Shown here one piece after another: positions 33,477 to 42,095 of a stretch of DNA of 64,000 bases (position 1 is the first letter of the stretch; every line of letters begins with the position of its first letter). This stretch comes from Abditibacteriaceae bacterium. GTDB lineage: Bacteria > Armatimonadota > Abditibacteriia > Abditibacteriales > Abditibacteriaceae. Location of the stretch: positions 124,001 through 188,000 of the forward strand of contig JAFAZH010000041.1 of assembly GCA_019239895.1 (NCBI GenBank), written 5' to 3'. A program made the position numbers and the translations under genes. Under the pieces are notes generated by a model, which worked only from the letters and a program-made list of their open reading frames with translations, did not search any database and was not told the DNA's origin.

Positions 33477-36400
33477 TTGCAGACCCGCCTCGCCCCTCTC
33501 GTTTTTCCTCTACTCTGCCTGGGAGTAGGAACGTTCACCCTCGCTGCTAACAGTCGCACTCGTACTATCGCCCTGGCAAATCAGCCAGTAACGGTACAGG
33601 AATTGAAGTGTGAGTACATGGCCGATCCCTTGGGCATTGACACGCTGCGCCCGCGCCTGAGTTGGAAACTAATCTCTAATCAACGGGGTGAACGACAAAC
33701 CGCCTATCAAGTTCTGGTCGCTACCAGTGAGGCGAAGTTGAAACGCAATAAAGGTGATCTGTGGGATAGCAGGAGAATTTTGAGTGACCAAACCAGCCAG
33801 GTTGTCTATGTTGGGAAGCCGATGCAGTCGCGGTTAAGCTGCTACTGGAAGGTGCGGGTGTGGGACAAGGACGGCAACCCATCTGACTACAGTGCGCCGG
33901 CCCGCTGGGAAATGGGCCTCTTAAATAAAAGCGACTGGCATGGCCAGTGGATTGGCTACACACCACCGACGACCAACACCGAAAAGCCAATCTCCTTAAA
34001 TGGGGCTTACTGGATTTGGTATCCCGAAGGTGATCCTACCACGAGTGTGCCGATAGAAGAAAGGTTCTTTCGTCGCCAGATAACCTTGCCCAACAATAAC
34101 AAAATCAAAAGTGCGCGTCTGCGCATTGCCGCCGACAATCTGGCGACTATTTTTGTTAATGGTGAGGAAGTGGGGCAGAGTCACGACTCGTGGACGAAGA
34201 TTGAAGTTTTTGATGTTGCCTCCCATTTGAAACCTGGCGCGAATCTGCTGGCGGTAAGAGTGAAGAATGAAGGCACTGCAGCAGGATTAGCCGCCCGCTT
34301 GGAGGTATCTTTTGAAAGTGGTGACCCCACTATCACCTTAACCGATAAGAACTGGAAAACGAGCAAGAGTATCTCGGATGGCTGGCAAACGGACACGACT
34401 TATAATGATGCAGCCTGGGTGGATGCTAAAGAGGTGACAAAGGTTGGAGGCAAGCCGTGGGGTCAGGTGCCCGATACACGCACAGCACCCCCGGCCCCTT
34501 TACTGCGCCACACGTTTGCGGTTCAGGGCAGACTCAAGCGGGCCAGAGCCTATATCTGCGGACTGGGCTATTTTGAATTGCATCTGAATGGGCAGAAAGT
34601 CGGCGATCATATGTTAGACCCCGGCTACACCCGCTATGATAGGCGCGACCTGTATGTCACCTATGATGTGACGCCTTATTTACAGGCTGGTAGCAATGCC
34701 GTGGGCATTATCCTGGGCACCGGCCCTTATGATGACAATGTGCCTGCGGCCTGGGATTTCGAGAAGGCTCCCTGGCGCGATAGGCCAAAAGCCTTAATGG
34801 AATTGCGCCTTGAATATGAAAATGGCCGCGTTACAACTTTGACTACAGACAATACCTGGAAGGCTTCTACTGGCCCCATTACCTTCGACAATATCTATGC
34901 TGGTGAAAACTATGATGCGCGCCTGGAAAAGTCAGGTTGGGATACTCCTCGGTACAATGATGCCGGATGGGAGACTGCCCGTTTAGTCGCTGCTCCCAAA
35001 GGCATCCTCGCGGCGGAGCAGATGCCGCCGATTAAAGTGGGCCAAATCCTCAAACCCGCGAAGTTAAGCGAGCCTAAGCCCGGAGTCTTTCTTTATGACA
35101 TGGGGCAGAACTTTGCGGGGCTGCCGCAACTCTCTGTGGAAGGGACAGCCGGAACAAAAGTGGTGATGGCTTGCGGCGAAAAACTCCACAAGGATGGCAC
35201 CCTCGAACAAGGCAACATTGCCGGTTTCGTGAAAGGGCATGACCCTTCCATGCAGTTCCAGACCGACATCTATACCTTAAAGGGAACAGGACGTGAAGTG
35301 TGGTCGCCGCACTTCACCTATCACGGCTTCCAGTATGTTGAGGTCACTGGCTTTCCGGGTAAGCCGACCCTGGATAATCTGCGCGGTCTCGTCATGCACT
35401 CAGCGATGCAACCAGTGGGGCATTTCGAGTGTTCTAACCCCTTGCTTAACGCGATCCAGCACAATACAATCTGGTCTTACCTCAGCAACTTCCAGGGTAT
35501 TCCCACGGACTGTCCCCACCGCGAGAAAAATGGCTGGACGGGCGATGCCCAGTTAGCGGCAGAGCAGGGGATGTATAACTTTGATTCTGCTGCCAACTAT
35601 GTGAAGTGGCTGAACGACTTGAAAGATGAACAGCAACCCGGTGGTGCCCTGCCTGGCATCGTGCCCACGGGTGGCTGGGGCTACCAGTGGGGCAACGGCC
35701 CGGCCTGGGATAGCGCCTATCCCCTGATTTGTTGGTATCTTTATCAATATTACGGCGACACGCGCATTTTTCAGGTGCATTATGAGCATCTGCGCCGTTA
35801 TGTGGATTACCTGACCAGCCGTGCTCAAGATGGCATTGTTTCCATTGGCCTAGGCGACTGGGTGCCGCCTGGCCCCACCGCTCCCGTGGCCGTGACCGAC
35901 ACCGGGTATTATTACCGGGATGCCCTCATCGTGGCGCAGGCGGCCAGTTTGTTGGGGAATGGCGCAGATGCACGCAAATACACCCAATTAGCCGCCAGCA
36001 TCAAGCGGGCATTCAATGCCAAATTCTTTGATCCCAAAACTTCATCCTATGCCGATGGCAGCCAGACGGCTTTGAGTTGCGCTCTTTATCAGGGCTTGGT
36101 CGAACCGCAAAACAAGGAGGCTGTCTTAAAGAACTTAGTCGCGGCGGTGGATAAACATGACGGGCATATCTTTACGGGCATTCTCGGCGCGAAATATGTG
36201 ATGAATACGCTGCTGGAAAATGGGCGACCCGATGTTGCTTATACCATTGCGACGCAGAAGACCGCCCCCGGCTGGGGTAACTGGATTGAGCGGGGCGCGA
36301 CCACGTTGTGGGAAGATTGGGGCGGTGGCTCATCGCTCAATCACATTATGTTCGGTGACATTAGCGCGTGGTTTTATAAAGCCCTGGCTGGCATCAATGG

Positions 36401-36764
36401 CGACCCGGCTGCGCCTGGCTTTAACCACTTCTTCATTAAGCCCCAAGTGCTTGGTGACCTCACCTGGGCCAGGGGTGAATACGATTCGATTCACGGTAAG
36501 ATTGTCAGTGATTGGAAGCTGCAAGATGGCCAGTTCAAATTAGATGTCACAGTGCCAGTGAATACCACTGCTATGGTAGTGATTCCGGGAACAGACGCGA
36601 CCAAAATTATGGAAAGCAGTCTGCCGTTACAACAAGCATCGGGTGTTAAACTGCTGCGCACAGATAATAACAGTACAACTTTGGCAGTCAGTTCTGGAAC
36701 TTATCACTTTACTGTGCCTTTTGTTAGAGTGACTCAAAGCCGTTCCGCCAGAGTAATGAAGTAG
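33477..36764 (+). CDS. Alpha-L-rhamnosidase, GH78
   Basis: A 1095-residue secreted enzyme (TTG start with AAAGGA upstream; signal LVFPLLCLGVGTFTLAANS). It removes terminal L-rhamnose from pectin and plant glycosides. Domain order: N-terminal fibronectin-like domain (VQELKCEYMADPLGIDTLRP), a GH2-type sugar-binding insert (YWIWYP, about 170-290), Bac_rhamnosid N-domain (AYICGLGYFELHLNGQKVGD), then the (alpha/alpha)6 barrel. Catalytic residues match the family: D678 and E683 in DCPHREKNGWTGDAQ, D690, and E938 in IERGATTLWEDW. The inserted lectin-like domain makes it longer than typical 900-residue members. Presumably co-transcribed with the SGNH esterase 53 bp upstream. Confidence 0.95.
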   Translation: MQTRLAPLVFPLLCLGVGTFTLAANSRTRTIALANQPVTVQELKCEYMADPLGIDTLRPRLSWKLISNQRGERQTAYQVLVATSEAKLKRNKGDLWDSRRILSDQTSQVVYVGKPMQSRLSCYWKVRVWDKDGNPSDYSAPARWEMGLLNKSDWHGQWIGYTPPTTNTEKPISLNGAYWIWYPEGDPTTSVPIEERFFRRQITLPNNNKIKSARLRIAADNLATIFVNGEEVGQSHDSWTKIEVFDVASHLKPGANLLAVRVKNEGTAAGLAARLEVSFESGDPTITLTDKNWKTSKSISDGWQTDTTYNDAAWVDAKEVTKVGGKPWGQVPDTRTAPPAPLLRHTFAVQGRLKRARAYICGLGYFELHLNGQKVGDHMLDPGYTRYDRRDLYVTYDVTPYLQAGSNAVGIILGTGPYDDNVPAAWDFEKAPWRDRPKALMELRLEYENGRVTTLTTDNTWKASTGPITFDNIYAGENYDARLEKSGWDTPRYNDAGWETARLVAAPKGILAAEQMPPIKVGQILKPAKLSEPKPGVFLYDMGQNFAGLPQLSVEGTAGTKVVMACGEKLHKDGTLEQGNIAGFVKGHDPSMQFQTDIYTLKGTGREVWSPHFTYHGFQYVEVTGFPGKPTLDNLRGLVMHSAMQPVGHFECSNPLLNAIQHNTIWSYLSNFQGIPTDCPHREKNGWTGDAQLAAEQGMYNFDSAANYVKWLNDLKDEQQPGGALPGIVPTGGWGYQWGNGPAWDSAYPLICWYLYQYYGDTRIFQVHYEHLRRYVDYLTSRAQDGIVSIGLGDWVPPGPTAPVAVTDTGYYYRDALIVAQAASLLGNGADARKYTQLAASIKRAFNAKFFDPKTSSYADGSQTALSCALYQGLVEPQNKEAVLKNLVAAVDKHDGHIFTGILGAKYVMNTLLENGRPDVAYTIATQKTAPGWGNWIERGATTLWEDWGGGSSLNHIMFGDISAWFYKALAGINGDPAAPGFNHFFIKPQVLGDLTWARGEYDSIHGKIVSDWKLQDGQFKLDVTVPVNTTAMVVIPGTDATKIMESSLPLQQASGVKLLRTDNNSTTLAVSSGTYHFTVPFVRVTQSRSARVMK

Positions 36765-36769
36765 TTTCT

Positions 36770-36893
36770 ATTAATAACCACAGAGACACAGAGGGGAACG
36801 AGGATAGAAGATGGAGGATCGAGGATAGCAGGGGTGCCGCAATGTGTTTCGATCCTCAATTCTCTATCCTCGAATCTTCTCTGTGGTTTTAAT
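36770..36893. repeat. Nested inverted repeat: family D outer arms, family E inner arms
   Basis: Outer arms ATTAATAACCACAGAGA and TCTCTGTGGTTTTAAT (36878-36893) enclose inner arms that begin CGAGGATAGAAGATGGAGGA (36799) and end before TCCTCGAATCTTC (36879). The inner arms match 4283-4368 closely, while the outer arms there are unrelated. Confidence 0.85.
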
Positions 36894-36916
36894 CCAACGA
36901 GCAAGTTACAGTTCAG

Positions 36917-36960
36917 GCCCCCCTCGCCTATGCAATGGGCGAGGGGCCGGGGGTGAGGGC
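36917..36960. repeat. Family C repeat providing the ribosome site of the HPS-like gene
   Basis: GGCCCCCCTCGCC with GGCGAGGGGCC forms a hairpin, and the trailing GGGGGTGAGGG ends 2 bases before the ATG at 36963. The G-rich tail overlaps where a Shine-Dalgarno sequence should be. Confidence 0.7.
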
Positions 36961-36962
36961 TT

Positions 36963-37685
36963 ATGCAACCAATTGTTCAAGTATCTTTAGATTTAACCAG
37001 TATTGAAGAAGCACTCGACACGGCGCATACGGCTGTGCGGGCCGGAGTGGATTGGCTGGAAGCCGGGACGCCGCTGATTCTGGCGGAAGGTCTGCATGGC
37101 GTGCGCGCCTTGCGGCGGGAGTTTCCAGAGCATCCTATTGTCGCTGACCTCAAGACAATGGACGGCGGCTATCTCGAAGCCGAAATGATGGCCAAAGCCG
37201 GGGCCACCCATGTGGTGGTGATGGCGCGAGCGCATCCGGCTACCATCAAACAGGTCGTGCAAGCAGGGCGTGATTTTGGCATCAAAGTCATGGGCGATGA
37301 TTTGGGTGCCGACGACAAGCCAGCAGCTTCCCGCATGATGCAAGATTTAGGGGTGGACTACATCGTGCATCATGTGGGTTATGACGAACGGCGCGATCCC
37401 GAAGTGCAAGCCGCTTATGGTGGACGAATGCCTAACCCCCTTGATGAATTAGCTTCCGTCGTGGCCGCAGTGGATATTCCCGTGCAGGCAGTGGGTGGTT
37501 TAAGTATCGAGCAAGCTATCTCCATGCCGCTGCATGGTGCTCCCCTCGTTGTTTTAGGTGCGCCGCTTGTCATAGATGCGGATTCCTTCAAAACCGCCAG
37601 TAATGATCTGGAATCCGTGTTGCGGGAAATTGTGCAACGGGTGCGCGAAAATGGCGAAAAAGTAACGAAAACTAAGCCGCAATGA
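36963..37685 (+). CDS. Hexulose-6-phosphate synthase/OMP decarboxylase-superfamily enzyme
   Basis: A 240-residue TIM-barrel enzyme. The suprafamily signature D-x-K-x-x-D is present as ADLKTMDGG (D62, K64, D67), with the phosphate-binding VGGLSIEQA and VLGAPLV near the C-terminus. DLKTMD-G is the form seen in 3-hexulose-6-phosphate synthase and related 3-keto-gulonate-phosphate decarboxylases. Extra VGYDERRDPEVQAAYGGRMP is not typical of ribulose-monophosphate enzymes, and no isomerase (PHI) gene is adjacent, so a sugar-acid decarboxylase or aldolase role is as likely as formaldehyde fixation. Its stop overlaps the phosphatase start by 4 bp. Confidence 0.8.
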   Translation: MQPIVQVSLDLTSIEEALDTAHTAVRAGVDWLEAGTPLILAEGLHGVRALRREFPEHPIVADLKTMDGGYLEAEMMAKAGATHVVVMARAHPATIKQVVQAGRDFGIKVMGDDLGADDKPAASRMMQDLGVDYIVHHVGYDERRDPEVQAAYGGRMPNPLDELASVVAAVDIPVQAVGGLSIEQAISMPLHGAPLVVLGAPLVIDADSFKTASNDLESVLREIVQRVRENGEKVTKTKPQ

Positions 37686-38332
37686 TACAGCGTGTTGGGG
37701 TTATTGGTGATGTGCATAGTGAAGACGAACTTCTCCGAGCAGCATTAGGCTTCTTGCAGGGCAAGAATTTAGATGCGCTGCTTTGCACCGGAGATATTGT
37801 CACCGGGCCGGGTGATGTGAATCGGTGCTGCCGTTTATTGCAACAGTATGGAGTGGCGACCGTGCGGGGCAATCATGACCGCTGGTTCATGCAGGGCACC
37901 ATGAGCGACTTACCGGAGGCTACAAGCGCCGAAGAGGTAACGGCAGAGGCACAACAGTTTCTGGCGTCACTGCCGGTTACATGCACTTATGAGACCCCTG
38001 CTGGAAAATTATTGCTCTGTCATGGCCTGGGGGATGATGACATGGCCGGGGTGCGGCCCCATGATTATGGCTACGCCATTGAAGCCAATCATCAGCTACA
38101 TGCACTCTGGGGAGCCAGAGAGTTTAATGTGGTGATTAACGGGCATACGCATTACCACATGGTGCGCACTTTTGAGCATTTGACCATTATCAATGCAGGC
38201 ACGTTGAAGCGAACGCACGACCCCTGTTTTCTCACGGCTGATTTTCAGGCGCAGGTGGTGCAGTTTTATAAACTGCACGGTGACTCAACGATTATAGAAG
38301 GTGAGGCGTTTAATCTGCCGCCAGGTAAATAA
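37682..38332 (+). CDS. Calcineurin-like metallophosphoesterase
   Basis: A 216-residue cytoplasmic phosphatase of the YfcE type. Metal-binding motifs in order: GDVH (D10, H12), GDI (D38), GNHD (N64, H65), CHGLGDDD (His) and NGHTHY. It begins with ATGA overlap on the HPS-like gene, so the two are made together. In that context it probably dephosphorylates a sugar phosphate produced by its partner, though proteins of this family also act on nucleotides and phosphodiesters. Confidence 0.88.
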   Translation: MIQRVGVIGDVHSEDELLRAALGFLQGKNLDALLCTGDIVTGPGDVNRCCRLLQQYGVATVRGNHDRWFMQGTMSDLPEATSAEEVTAEAQQFLASLPVTCTYETPAGKLLLCHGLGDDDMAGVRPHDYGYAIEANHQLHALWGAREFNVVINGHTHYHMVRTFEHLTIINAGTLKRTHDPCFLTADFQAQVVQFYKLHGDSTIIEGEAFNLPPGK

Positions 38333-38343
38333 GATCAAATTTT

Positions 38344-39144
38344 ATGAATACTTCTCAAGATAAAGCCGGACGGCTTGCGGGCAAGATTGCCATTGTAACC
38401 GGGGCGACCAGTGGTGTTGGGTCAGGTATAGCCCTGGAGTTTGCGTTAGAAGGCGCAAAAGTTCTGCTCACCGGGCGTGACCAGGAACGCGCCGACAAGA
38501 TACTGCAAGAGATTGAGGCGCAGGGGGTGCCGCGTGAGCATCTATCTTTTCATCCGGCAGACCTGGCGAGTGTTGAGCAATGCCAGAGCATCGTGCCCCA
38601 GGCCATTAAAGTTTTTGGTGCGTTAGATGTGCTGGTCAATAACGCGGGAGATGTCACGCGGGGTAATATTGAGAACACGAGTGTGGAGTTGTGGGATCGG
38701 CACATGGCGGTCAACCTGCGCGCTCCTTTTATTTTGACGCAAGCCGCTTACCCCCACATGAAAGAGCGTGGGGGTGGCTCCATCATTAACATTGGCTCGG
38801 TGAACGCCTATTCTGGCGAGACTAAACTCATGTCGTATTCAGCCTCCAAAGGCGGGCTGATGACCTTCACTCGCAATGTCGCCTCTTACCTGCATCGCTA
38901 CCGCATCCGCGTGAATCAACTCAACGTGGGTTGGACGCTAACCGAAGGCGAAGATAAAGTGATGCGTGCCGATACAGGGCGAGATGATTGGCTGGAAGAG
39001 GCGATCAAGACGCGGCCTTTTGGACGTTTACTCTCCCCGCGCGATATTGCTTTAGCAGCTCTCTATTTTGCTTCGGATGACAGTGCATTAATCAACGGCT
39101 CAGTGCTCGATATGGAGCAAACACCGGTTGGTTCACGCGCTTAA
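38344..39144 (+). CDS. Short-chain dehydrogenase/reductase
   Basis: A 266-residue classical SDR: cofactor loop TGATSGVGSGI, NNAG (99-102), catalytic S152, Y165, K169 in SVNAYSGETKLMSYSASKGG, and an insertion-free C-terminus. Lacking a clear Arg after the second strand (TGRDQER gives R45), it may prefer NADP(H). It starts 12 bp after the phosphatase gene, so likely in the same operon. Probable role is oxidation or reduction of a sugar or sugar acid; substrate is not determined. Confidence 0.9.
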   Translation: MNTSQDKAGRLAGKIAIVTGATSGVGSGIALEFALEGAKVLLTGRDQERADKILQEIEAQGVPREHLSFHPADLASVEQCQSIVPQAIKVFGALDVLVNNAGDVTRGNIENTSVELWDRHMAVNLRAPFILTQAAYPHMKERGGGSIINIGSVNAYSGETKLMSYSASKGGLMTFTRNVASYLHRYRIRVNQLNVGWTLTEGEDKVMRADTGRDDWLEEAIKTRPFGRLLSPRDIALAALYFASDDSALINGSVLDMEQTPVGSRA

Positions 39145-39238
39145 TAGCGTTGTGTGCAGGATGACAAATCCTTGCTTTCATGAATTTAGAAGTTAAAGGT
39201 CTCAGAAACTCTAACTTACTGCGTTAAGGGTAAGCAAG

Positions 39239-39359
39239 AGAGTGTGTCATGCTGAGCAAAGCGAAGCATCTACTGTGCGGAGTTAGGGTGTTGTGGTTCT
39301 AACACCACTCTATGAAAACCCATAATAGATGCTTCGCTTTGCTCAGCATGACACACTCT
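39239..39359. repeat. Family G inverted repeat with 34-bp perfect arms (copy G2)
   Basis: Arms at 39239-39272 and 39326-39359 are exact complements (AGAGTGTGTCATGCTGAGCA start). A small inner hairpin (GTGTTGTGG/TAACACC-like) lies in the loop. The rest of the 39145-39448 gap has no recognisable gene. Confidence 0.93.
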
Positions 39360-39448
39360 AACTTTATAATCCTGCATTATGTTATGTGCTTAGGACTCTT
39401 GGTTGATATAGACGTTAACATCAAAATTAACTGAATCGAAAGAATGCT

Positions 39449-40354
39449 ATGCCCGCCCAACTCGCTGCGTTTCCCAAGTGCTATCTAGATGATTTAGTTG
39501 TACATCACACCATGACGCTTTTCGAGTGGATCGAAAAAGCCGCCACCTTGCCGCACGTCACTGGGCTTGAACTTTATCCACCAGCCCTTGAATCAACAGA
39601 GCCAGGATACCTGCAACGGCTCAAGGCGGCAATGGATGAGCACCACTTGCAGATGCCCATGATGTGCGCCTCGCCAGATTTTATCCAGCGCGATACCGCG
39701 CAACGCGAAGCAGAAATCGAGCGCCAGAAGACAGTCATAGATGTCGTGGCGGCTTTAGGTGGTGGCACCTGCCGGGTGCTTTCTGGCCAGCGCCTGCCAG
39801 ATGTCTCACGCGCCGAAGGCATTCAATGGACGGTGGAAGCGATTCAAGCTTTGCTGCCTCATGCCGAAGCGCGGGGCGTGATTCTCGTCATGGAGAACCA
39901 CTATAAAGATGGCTACTGGCAATACCCGGAATTTGCCCAGGCCAGGGACATCTACTTAGAAATTATCAGTCAGATTGATTCGCCCTGGTTTGGGGTGAAC
40001 TATGATCCGTCCAATGCCCTTATTGCAGGTGATGATCCCATAGAGTTGTTACAAGCGGTGAAACATCGCATGGTGACAATGCACGCTTCGGATCGCTCAC
40101 TGGAAGGCGGCACCATAGAAGATTTGCGACGCATGGATGCTGACCCTATGCAAGGCTACGCCTCCTTCGTCAAACATGGTATTATTGGGCGTGGTCTCAT
40201 TGACTACGACCGCATCTTCTCCATTCTGGCGGAAGTGAATTTTGCAGGCTGGATTTCGATTGAAGACGGGCAAGACCCGACGGTGGGGATGGAACATCTG
40301 CGGGAATCTGCCGAGTTTCTCTGGAATAAGCTGACGCAGTATGGTTTAGCCTGA
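39449..40354 (+). CDS. Sugar phosphate isomerase/epimerase (xylose-isomerase-like TIM barrel)
   Basis: A 301-residue protein of the AP-endonuclease-2/xylose isomerase-like superfamily. Markers: LEWIEKAATLPHVTGLELYP-like opening (FEWIEKAATLPHVTGLELYP), VVAALGGGTCRVLSG, VILVMENHYKDGYWQYPE (Glu metal ligand), WFGVNYDPSNALIAGDDPIE (Asp), TMHASDRS (His) and WISIEDGQDPTVGMEHLRES (Glu). It likely interconverts keto/aldose or epimerises a sugar derivative with a divalent metal. It is 6 bp upstream of a secreted CBM-like protein, an unusual pairing of cytoplasmic and exported products. Confidence 0.86.
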   Translation: MPAQLAAFPKCYLDDLVVHHTMTLFEWIEKAATLPHVTGLELYPPALESTEPGYLQRLKAAMDEHHLQMPMMCASPDFIQRDTAQREAEIERQKTVIDVVAALGGGTCRVLSGQRLPDVSRAEGIQWTVEAIQALLPHAEARGVILVMENHYKDGYWQYPEFAQARDIYLEIISQIDSPWFGVNYDPSNALIAGDDPIELLQAVKHRMVTMHASDRSLEGGTIEDLRRMDADPMQGYASFVKHGIIGRGLIDYDRIFSILAEVNFAGWISIEDGQDPTVGMEHLRESAEFLWNKLTQYGLA

Positions 40355-40360
40355 TGTAAG

Positions 40361-41494
40361 ATGTCACAGTTGTCATTACTTAAAACAACAGTCAGTTTGA
40401 TGGCCGGTGTTCTGATTACAGCTCACGGACTCCGGGCGCAATCGGTGAAGCCACCGGGCACGCTGTTGCGCCAAACTTTTGAGGGAGGCGATAACTTATG
40501 GCGTGCTCTTGGGCAGAACGCGAAAGTTTCTATCACACGCGAGGCGGCTAATGTCAAAGAGGGACAGGCTGCGTTGCGCTTCGATTATCCGGTTGAAGCT
40601 GGAAAGTTAAACGCCTTGCTTTTGCCGACGCCCGGTGGCGTGCCTCTACAGTCGCAATCGTTGCGTTTTTGGGTCAAAGCCGATTACGCGACGAACCTGG
40701 TCGTGGCACTCCAGGAACGGGGTGGCGGACGCTATATCGCTATCTTTGCTGCGCCAGAAAATAGCTGGCAGCAGGTGGAACTCACTCCGGCAGATTTTAT
40801 TTTGAGCGAGGATGTCACCGACCCTAAAGACCCCGATAACAAACTCGATTTAGACCAGGTGCAGTCCATTGCTATTGCCGACTTCAAAGAACTCTTTGCC
40901 CAGGCCGCTAATGCTGACATTACAAAGCTATTTAATGTGAAGAGTGGCCCGCACACGCTCTATTTAGATGATTTTGTGGTGAGCAGTGCGCCCTTAGCGG
41001 ATGCATCTAATGTTCCCGCTGGCACTGTCATGCTTGACGCTTTCACCCATCCGCAATTGTCATGGATTACCCTCGGTGATGTGCGCCTTGCTAAAACTCA
41101 AGATAAAGTGCCAGCGTTGCAGGCCGACTACCGTCAGGAGCCGGGACGTGTCGTTGGCTTTGCCCGGCGTCTGCCACGCTGGAAATTGGCTGGGATGGCT
41201 CATCTCAGGTTCACAATAACCTCTGCTAAACCTGCCACTTTACTGGTGCAAATGCAGGCAAAGGATGGCAGCAAATATAACTATACGCTTGAGATGGCGG
41301 GTGATAGCCAAACCAAAGAGATTGACTTGCCACTGGCAGACTTCAAAGTAGCCGAAGATGCCAAAGATGCCCCGGATCATGTGGATTTAGCGCAAGTGCA
41401 ACAGTTGCTCATTCTTGATACAACGGGTATCTTAGGCGCAGTAAATCAGGAAAACTCCCTGAAAATTAGCAATCTGCGTGCTACTGCGCCGTAG
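40361..41494 (+). CDS. Secreted two-module beta-sandwich protein (paralogue of 15209-16324)
   Basis: A 377-residue protein with signal peptide (LLKTTVSLMAGVLITAHGLR). It aligns end to end with the protein at 15209-16324, including EAANVKEGQAALRFDY, DPKDPDNKLDLDQVQSIAIA, TLYLDDFVVS, AFTHPQLSW, LQADYRQ and LAQVQQLLILDTTGIL. It has the same internal duplication of a carbohydrate-binding-like module. The second module keeps the overall strand pattern but DLDQV is altered to DLAQV. It lies in the sugar-enzyme cluster, which supports glycan binding. No catalytic site is evident. Confidence 0.75.
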   Translation: MSQLSLLKTTVSLMAGVLITAHGLRAQSVKPPGTLLRQTFEGGDNLWRALGQNAKVSITREAANVKEGQAALRFDYPVEAGKLNALLLPTPGGVPLQSQSLRFWVKADYATNLVVALQERGGGRYIAIFAAPENSWQQVELTPADFILSEDVTDPKDPDNKLDLDQVQSIAIADFKELFAQAANADITKLFNVKSGPHTLYLDDFVVSSAPLADASNVPAGTVMLDAFTHPQLSWITLGDVRLAKTQDKVPALQADYRQEPGRVVGFARRLPRWKLAGMAHLRFTITSAKPATLLVQMQAKDGSKYNYTLEMAGDSQTKEIDLPLADFKVAEDAKDAPDHVDLAQVQQLLILDTTGILGAVNQENSLKISNLRATAP

Positions 41495-41597
41495 CCATTT
41501 AGGATAAAATTAAAGCATCTCTACTAAGTTGTAAGCAAATCATCTCTGCCGGAAATCGAACTTGTTTTAGGTGCAAAGCCTAACGGGAGGAAATATC

Positions 41598-41945
41598 ATG
41601 TGGCTCAAAAGCGAAGCGAACCGAAAACTCTACAATTTGGATTGGTGCCATACGGTCGAAGTTATTAAAAAAGGCAATAAATACTTTGTAGTCGCTTTAT
41701 TTGAAGGCAGTAGCGTCAACGCTCATGTCCATCTGGGCGATCCGCATGTCGCGCAGCTCACCAATGGTACTAACGAAGACGAAGCGCACGTTGTCTTAGG
41801 GCGTATTACTCGCTCGATGGGTACCGATGTGCTGAACCTGGATACGGCTGAGTCGCGTAAAGCCGCCAGAACTGCGGTGCCTCATACCGCCAGCTCAGCC
41901 GGGGCAGCCCCCAGTGCTAATGGGGCAGAAGCGGATGGTCAGTAA
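41598..41945 (+). CDS. Small conserved-looking protein, function unknown
   Basis: A 115-residue protein starting at the ATG with GGGAGG just upstream; an in-frame earlier start lacks a site. The N-terminal half (MWLKSEANRKLYNLDWCHTV and KGNKYFVVALFEG) looks like a small beta-rich domain, and the C-terminus is Ala/Ser-rich and disordered. I do not recognise it. It has its own terminator. Confidence 0.6.
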   Translation: MWLKSEANRKLYNLDWCHTVEVIKKGNKYFVVALFEGSSVNAHVHLGDPHVAQLTNGTNEDEAHVVLGRITRSMGTDVLNLDTAESRKAARTAVPHTASSAGAAPSANGAEADGQ

Positions 41946-41994
41946 CCCCTATAGAACCGCGCCCGCTATTAGCAATAACATCAATGGACAGTAG

Positions 41995-42028
41995 AGAGTG
42001 GGGCAGGCGATTTGGCCTGCCCCACTCT
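41995..42028 (+). terminator. Rho-independent terminator
   Basis: Perfect 14-bp stem AGAGTGGGGCAGGC (41995-42008) with its complement at 42015-42028, 6-base loop, followed by TTGACTTTG. Confidence 0.88.
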
Positions 42029-42095
42029 TGACTTTGTCTGCCGGGTGAACTATTAAACTATCCTAATTGACCCGATTACAGCAGGAGATAACACG

